NCBI GenBank assembly: GCA_002389465.1
Contig: DGOT01000025.1
Coordinates: forward strand, 1 to 10,379
Reading direction: 5' to 3'
Length of the DNA: 10,379 bases
Origin: Bacteroidales bacterium UBA4459
GTDB lineage: Bacteria; Bacteroidota; Bacteroidia; Bacteroidales; F082
This document shows, piece by piece, positions 6,698-10,379 of this stretch. A program made the position numbers and the translations under genes. Under the pieces are notes generated by a model. That model did no database searches and had not been told where the DNA came from. It saw nothing but the letters and a program-made list of their open reading frames with translations. Within the stretch, counting starts at the first letter, position 1, and every line of letters begins with the position of its first letter.

Positions 6698-8035
6698 ATG
6701 AGAAAAATAGTACTTGCGATTTTGATCTTCAGCATACTTGCTGGGAATATTTTAGCACAAGTAGAAGCAACAAAAGGAACCGCTATTAAAACAGCACCTT
6801 ACCGTGTTGGAAAGTGGCTGCCATCTGATCAAGCTGTTTTGGATAATTGGTTGCGCGAGCTCATTGCTGAAACTGACGCAAACAAAACAACGTTGCTACC
6901 TGTTGTGGAAGATTTTAAAAATCTTATCGAAGGCTCCCCTGAACTTTTTATGCTGTTTAATCAGATGTTCGAACAGATTCCCAACAAACCGCCTTATAAC
7001 CAAACTCCCACAGGCAAACCCCAGGTGCGGAATTACCTGCACATGCTTCAATTACTCAACCATCAGATGACAAAAGCTCCTGAATTCAATAAAACAGGAC
7101 TGGTTGGTTTCCCCATCAATGGTATTCTTGACTGGCCTATGGGCACGCAGGCAGGCTCGGCTGCTTTTTTAAACAAAGATGTCAATATCCAGTTAAAAAA
7201 GATACTTCAGCAATGGGCCAAATTCCTGGACTCACCAAATTCGTGTTATGTACTAAGTGATAACCCTGAAACAGGATGGTTTGGTAAAGATGCCCGCGAA
7301 GCCATGCCGACTTTTGAAGAAGATTTTATCTGTGATCCGAAGCTGCCCTATCATGGTTTTACTTCGTGGGATGACTTTTTTACAAGACAGTTTCGTGATG
7401 GCAAGCGGCCCATAGCAAACCCTGAGGATCATAATGTAATTGCCAATGCCTGCGAATCGGCGCCTTACCGGATAGCCCGTGATGTGAAGTATCGTGACAA
7501 ATTCTGGATTAAAGGGCAACCCTACTCACTGGAACATATGATGGCCGGAGACCCAATGACGGAACAATTTGTGGGCGGAACCATTTACCAGGCTTTTTTG
7601 AGTGCACTTTCCTATCACCGATGGCATAGCCCCATAAGTGGTAAGATTGTAAAAGCCTATTTGGTTGACGGTTCGTATTACGCCGAAGCTTTGTCAGAAG
7701 GTTATGATCCTTCGGGACCTAACGAATCACAGGCATATATCACGGAAGTCGCTACCAGGGCTCTGGTATTTATTGAAGCCGACAACCCGGATATTGGCTT
7801 AATGTGCGTTATGTTTGTAGGTATGGCTGAAGTTTCCACTTGTGACATTACCGTTTACAAAGGTCAGCATATCAGTAAAGGAGAGCAGCTTGGGATGTTT
7901 CACTTCGGTGGCTCAACACATTGCCTGATCTTCAGGCCTAGTGTAAAACTGGAATTTGACATACATGGACAGCAGGCAGGCCTCAATTCAGAAAATATCC
8001 CGGTAAGATCAAAAATCGCAACAGTAGTAAAATAA
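6698..8035 (+). CDS. Exported pyruvoyl-dependent decarboxylase, phosphatidylserine decarboxylase superfamily (PsiD-like)
   Basis: A 445-residue protein with a signal peptide (1-20, RK then a hydrophobic core ending NILAQ), an N-terminal helical domain of the type found ahead of the decarboxylase in fungal PSD-like enzymes (about 40-190), and a PS-decarboxylase catalytic domain (about 215-440). The self-cleavage site is in HFGGST (402-407): cutting between Gly405 and Ser406 would turn Ser406 into the pyruvoyl cofactor and give an alpha chain of about 40 residues. YHRWH (306-310) matches the histidine motif of the family. The acidic triad position appears to be Glu253 (ACES, 251-254), where classic PSDs have Asp. 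Blocks YHGFTSWDDFFTRQF, YHRWHSPISG, FIEADN, GMAEVSTCD and GMFHFGGS follow, as I recall it, the fungal L-tryptophan decarboxylase PsiD (439 aa). Substrate could be phosphatidylserine or a free amino acid; export is unusual for either. Confidence 0.87.
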   Translation: MRKIVLAILIFSILAGNILAQVEATKGTAIKTAPYRVGKWLPSDQAVLDNWLRELIAETDANKTTLLPVVEDFKNLIEGSPELFMLFNQMFEQIPNKPPYNQTPTGKPQVRNYLHMLQLLNHQMTKAPEFNKTGLVGFPINGILDWPMGTQAGSAAFLNKDVNIQLKKILQQWAKFLDSPNSCYVLSDNPETGWFGKDAREAMPTFEEDFICDPKLPYHGFTSWDDFFTRQFRDGKRPIANPEDHNVIANACESAPYRIARDVKYRDKFWIKGQPYSLEHMMAGDPMTEQFVGGTIYQAFLSALSYHRWHSPISGKIVKAYLVDGSYYAEALSEGYDPSGPNESQAYITEVATRALVFIEADNPDIGLMCVMFVGMAEVSTCDITVYKGQHISKGEQLGMFHFGGSTHCLIFRPSVKLEFDIHGQQAGLNSENIPVRSKIATVVK

Positions 8036-8104
8036 TTTATATGAGCTGAATATAGGATGTCTGACTTTATGTATTTATTAAAATCGCAAAAAAGTATATA
8101 AACT

Positions 8105-8863
8105 ATGGATAATCATGCTGTCGAAGAGCGAAAAAAAATTACCTGTTTTTCGGAGGCTCAGATTAACATTTCTGCTTTACTGGGCGGCCCTATCCCGCCG
8201 GGTATTATGTTCTATAGAAACTTCAGGACCCTTAACCGCCCAAAGGATGCTCTGTTTTCGGCACTGGTCACCTTTGTTTTTACACTTTTATTAATCTTTG
8301 TTCTTATCAAACTTCCTGATGGTGTAGTGGACAGAATTCCCAGTTTTGTGTTCACGGCCTTCTTTGCAATTATCACTGCTGTATTGTATCATTTCTTCCT
8401 GAAAAAAGAGATGAAAGAACTGAGTGAAGAGGAGAGCATCCGCGCCTCAAACTGGACTGTTGCAGGATATACAGTCCTCGGCTTTGTATTATTTATGTTG
8501 GTTACGTTTCTTATTGTCATGTCTGAGCCTCCTTTTGAAGGTGAACCTGTTCAGATAGGCGAAACCGATAATGAGGTTTATTATCAGGGATATGTTACGG
8601 AAGAAAATATCCAGCTGCTAACCTATACGCTTCAGGATCTCGGATATTTCAGCGCAGAAACCTCTAACGCTGTGCAGATCAAACATCAGGAAAATAAATT
8701 TACGGTAACCATTCCGACAAGGAAATCTTTCTGGGATGACCCGGAAATCAATTCTGCGGTTATGATACTAAAAAGCGAACTCAGTTTAAATTACGAATCC
8801 GAAGTCATCATCATCCTTGAGGACTATGACTTTATAGGGAAAAGAATCACTAAAGAATATTAA
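8105..8863 (+). CDS. Uncharacterised membrane protein with three helices and a C-terminal soluble domain
   Basis: A 252-residue integral membrane protein of unknown function. The N-terminus FSEAQINISALLGGPIPPG (15-33) followed by a conserved-looking YRNFRTLNRPKDA (37-49) resembles a recurring bacterial pattern (hydrophobic GGP turn, then an Asn/Leu-rich cytosolic link), but I cannot name the family. Three hydrophobic helices follow (about 50-69, 79-99, 117-139), with a charged loop KKEMKELSEEE (100-110) between the second and third. Residues 140-252 form a soluble, acidic alpha/beta domain with YVTEENIQLLTYTLQDLGYF (163-182), SFWDDPEI (208-215) and a final strand VIIILEDYDFIGKR (234-247). The start ATG follows A-rich sequence and is 69 nt after the decarboxylase stop, so it may be the last gene of the run. 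Confidence 0.78.
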   Translation: MDNHAVEERKKITCFSEAQINISALLGGPIPPGIMFYRNFRTLNRPKDALFSALVTFVFTLLLIFVLIKLPDGVVDRIPSFVFTAFFAIITAVLYHFFLKKEMKELSEEESIRASNWTVAGYTVLGFVLFMLVTFLIVMSEPPFEGEPVQIGETDNEVYYQGYVTEENIQLLTYTLQDLGYFSAETSNAVQIKHQENKFTVTIPTRKSFWDDPEINSAVMILKSELSLNYESEVIIILEDYDFIGKRITKEY

Positions 8864-8871
8864 AACAGCAC

Positions 8872-9021
8872 CTAATTATAAAAAGGAAAATGCCTCACCA
8901 TCCGGAGCATGGAGTTTTTCCAGCTATCCGGTGCTGTGTCCATAAATACGTTTCCCTTATTCTGGTCGTAAAGTAAAGTTCCGTCGCTTTTAAAAATACT
9001 GATATACACAGGGCTGTTGAA
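8872..9021 (-). pseudogene. Coding-like C-terminal gene relic (49 codons)
   Basis: On the minus strand a 49-codon open frame runs from 9021 to a TAG at 8872-8874. It reads like the C-terminal end of a real protein: a beta-rich start (SPVYISIFKSDGTLLYD), then an acidic turn and an amphipathic basic helix with Trp (SWKNSMLRMVRHF). It is directly preceded in frame by another stop (9022-9024), and no good start codon exists before an internal Met at residue 27. The upstream bases to idi are AT-rich with stops in all frames. I interpret it as the remnant of a gene whose 5' part has been lost, probably by deletion. I do not recognise the family. It could also be chance; the evidence is the protein-like composition only. 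Confidence 0.35.
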
Positions 9022-9093
9022 CTACTTGTGGCAATGGTTTTAAAATTTAAAATAGTCTTTTAAAAATTCTCTTGTCAATAGGAACACACTTAC

Positions 9094-9612
9094 CTATTTT
9101 GTTGTCTGCTTCAACAACTTTTTAAGAGCTATGATAAACCAAACAGTATAATGCCCCGGATGGTCTTCCACATCTTTCACCAGCCAGTCCATTGGCACAT
9201 ATTTCCAGTCTTCAACCTCTTCCGGGTTTGGATTGGGTTGGGCATTGGAATGCCCGATAAAAACGTGGTCAAATTCGTTTTCAATCAATCCATCGCCTAC
9301 ATCGGATTTATATATAAACTTAAATGCTTCTTCTATGTCGCATGTAAATCCCATCTCTTCATTCATTCTGCGGATGGCAGCTGATTTAATTTCCTCACCA
9401 GCCTTCGGATGACTACATACGGTGTTGGTCCACAAACCTCCCGAGTGATATTTCTCGGAAGCTCTTTTCTGTAGCATCATCTCTCCCTCACTGTTAAACA
9501 CAAATACGGAAAATGCCCTGTGAAGTTCTCCCCTCTCGTGGGCTGTTATTTTTTCCATTGTTCCCAATGGCTGATCATTTCTATTTACAAGAAGAACATA
9601 TTCGACTGACAT
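9094..9612 (-). CDS. idi: Isopentenyl-diphosphate delta-isomerase, type I
   Basis: A 172-residue Nudix-fold enzyme that interconverts isopentenyl and dimethylallyl diphosphate in isoprenoid synthesis (menaquinone, undecaprenyl and carotenoid supply). All active-site residues known from E. coli Idi are in place: catalytic Cys66 in TNTVCSHP (62-69), metal ligands His25, His31, His68, Glu111 and Glu113 (ENEF, 111-114), and the Nudix-like helix EEIKSAAIRRMNEEMGF (73-89). WTNTVCSHP matches the family motif. The length is slightly shorter than E. coli Idi (182 aa), at the C-terminus. It is cytosolic and apparently monocistronic: the downstream side holds only a gene relic, and the upstream neighbour is divergent. 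The start at 9612 gives the expected short N-terminus (EYVLLVNRNDQPLG). Confidence 0.95.
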   Translation of the reverse strand: MSVEYVLLVNRNDQPLGTMEKITAHERGELHRAFSVFVFNSEGEMMLQKRASEKYHSGGLWTNTVCSHPKAGEEIKSAAIRRMNEEMGFTCDIEEAFKFIYKSDVGDGLIENEFDHVFIGHSNAQPNPNPEEVEDWKYVPMDWLVKDVEDHPGHYTVWFIIALKKLLKQTTK

Positions 9613-9634
9613 TATCTTTTTTTTAACTAAAGGT

Positions 9635-9668
9635 CAAAAGTAAAGATTTTAATTAAAATTGATCTAAA
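9635..9668 (-). promoter_or_regulatory. Probable Bacteroidetes-type promoter of idi
   Basis: On the minus strand TACTTTTG (9642-9635) matches the -7 consensus TAnnTTTG exactly, 22 nt upstream of the idi ATG. A TTTA at 9668-9665, 22 nt further upstream, is one base off the TTTG -33 element. The predicted leader is short, about 17 nt, and A-rich. Confidence 0.5.
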
Positions 9669-9670
9669 TA

Positions 9671-9696
9671 ATGAACTTTTTTTATGCTAAGTTCAT
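9671..9696. promoter_or_regulatory. Inverted repeat upstream of the idi promoter (possible operator)
   Basis: A perfect 7-bp dyad ATGAACT (9671-9677) / AGTTCAT (9690-9696) with a 12-nt AT-rich spacer sits just upstream of the predicted idi -33 element, with half-site centres 19 bp apart. This geometry would suit a dimeric regulator binding successive major grooves about two turns apart. A chance occurrence in AT-rich DNA is quite possible. Confidence 0.25.
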
Positions 9697-9880
9697 CAAT
9701 TATATTCTATGGCAAGTTATACTTCTACAGGCATACCGGTTAATGAGGCAAGCCCGGAAAATAGACTCGCCAGAACAGCTAATAAATGAAAAATTGCAAG
9801 TTGTGAGATGAATTACCTGCTTGTATGGCAGTTAAATCCTATTTTTACCTTTTTATTTATCCACAAAAAGAAACAGCCGA

Positions 9881-10379
9881 ATGCGCGACAGGTCAGGTCG
9901 TATAATAAATAATTCTTTAGCCAAAGGGGCTAAAGTGATTAAGATCCTGGCCGTGAAAGCCACAGAAGAGAACAGTAAAAAAATATTAACCCCCATAGGT
10001 GTCTCCAGTGCCAATATTTCTGCAATTGGCGCAAAAAGCGATTTCGAGTTTATCGAAAAACGGGCTTCTTACCTCTTCAATCTCCTTCCGGTAGCTTTAA
10101 AGTATTTATTAGCACTGGAACGTTTTCCGGGCAATTGGCTTAAAATCACCTTGTCGGTAACTGTTATTGTTGGTCTTCTATCTAACTATCTCGGGCCTAC
10201 ACAACAGATTCATATAGTTTACAATCCCATCTCTATTTTATTGGTGTGGAACCTTTTAGTATATCTCTTTATAGCTATTCACGGGTTTCTGCACATTCGA
10301 ATTCCTGCCATTAAAAGAAGGGGAAAAGTACCGGAAGAATCTTTCGAAGAAAACAGGGAGCGCGACAGGGATAAAAAAC
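9881..10379 (+). CDS. DUF2868-like membrane protein, N-terminal part (3' truncated by window edge)
   Basis: An open frame of 166 codons starts at ATG 9881 and runs off the right edge without a stop. It has a basic N-terminus (RDRSGRIINNSLAKGAKVIK, 2-21) and two predicted membrane helices (about 88-104 and 117-138). The block SNYLGPTQQIHIVYNP (101-116) and ILLVWNLLVYL (119-129) match the start of the DUF2868 family as I remember it (N-x-L-G-P, then N-P and L-x-W-N-L-x-x-Y). DUF2868 proteins are multi-pass membrane proteins of unknown function, in proteobacteria often encoded next to a DUF3482 GTPase-like protein; the neighbour here lies outside the window. The frame is open back to 9836, but no better start codon occurs upstream. 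It is divergent from idi, with 268 bp between them. Confidence 0.7.
   Translation, partial: MRDRSGRIINNSLAKGAKVIKILAVKATEENSKKILTPIGVSSANISAIGAKSDFEFIEKRASYLFNLLPVALKYLLALERFPGNWLKITLSVTVIVGLLSNYLGPTQQIHIVYNPISILLVWNLLVYLFIAIHGFLHIRIPAIKRRGKVPEESFEENRERDRDKK

Noticed and set aside
8865..8937. Inverted repeat ACAGCACC (8865-8872) / GGTGCTGT (8930-8937) as a terminator after the membrane protein gene.
   Set aside because: The arms are 57 nt apart and no T-tract follows on the plus strand; one arm lies in the coding-like relic, so it is probably coincidental.
9709..9789. A 26-codon plus-strand ORF starting MASYTSTGIPVNEAS.
   Set aside because: It is very short, has no clear ribosome binding or promoter signal, and nothing recognisable in it; it cannot be told from chance.

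Overview
The window looks like a chromosomal segment of a Bacteroidota (Bacteroidetes) bacterium, probably near the Bacteroidales/Marinilabiliales type. The evidence is moderate to low GC, start codons preceded by A-rich sequence rather than Shine-Dalgarno motifs, matches to the Bacteroidetes -7 promoter element (TAnnTTTG) upstream of two genes, a signal-peptide-bearing aminopeptidase C, and a palindrome-rich intergenic repeat of a kind I associate with this phylum. No rRNA, tRNA, CRISPR array, integrase or transposase was seen.

Left part (1-1219): the 3' end of a diacylglycerol kinase/sphingosine kinase-type lipid kinase gene overlaps by 20 nt a SUI1/eIF1-like gene. A non-coding stretch of about 290 bp follows, holding several small hairpins. 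It separates these genes from a convergent trpB.

Middle part (1220-8863): a stand-alone tryptophan synthase beta-chain gene on the minus strand is divergent from a run of six plus-strand genes. These are an exported bleomycin-hydrolase-type C1B peptidase, a TPMT-type methyltransferase, an unrecognised 234-residue soluble protein, a YbdG/MscM-type MscS channel 4 nt behind it, an exported pyruvoyl decarboxylase of the phosphatidylserine-decarboxylase superfamily that most resembles the fungal tryptophan decarboxylase PsiD, and a three-helix membrane protein. Gaps of 4-69 nt allow co-transcription, but only the 234-aa/mscS pair is tight.

Right part (8864-10379): a 49-codon coding-like relic on the minus strand, the type I isopentenyl-diphosphate isomerase gene idi (minus) with a plausible promoter and an upstream dyad, and the 5' part of a DUF2868-like membrane protein gene running off the window.

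Most genes are ordinary housekeeping or envelope genes. The best candidate for something undescribed is the exported PsiD-like decarboxylase, with the unknown-protein/mechanosensitive-channel pair second. That TrpB, which makes tryptophan, and a PsiD-like enzyme, whose fungal relative consumes it, lie within about 4.3 kb is suggestive, but they are on opposite strands and their functional link is unproven.
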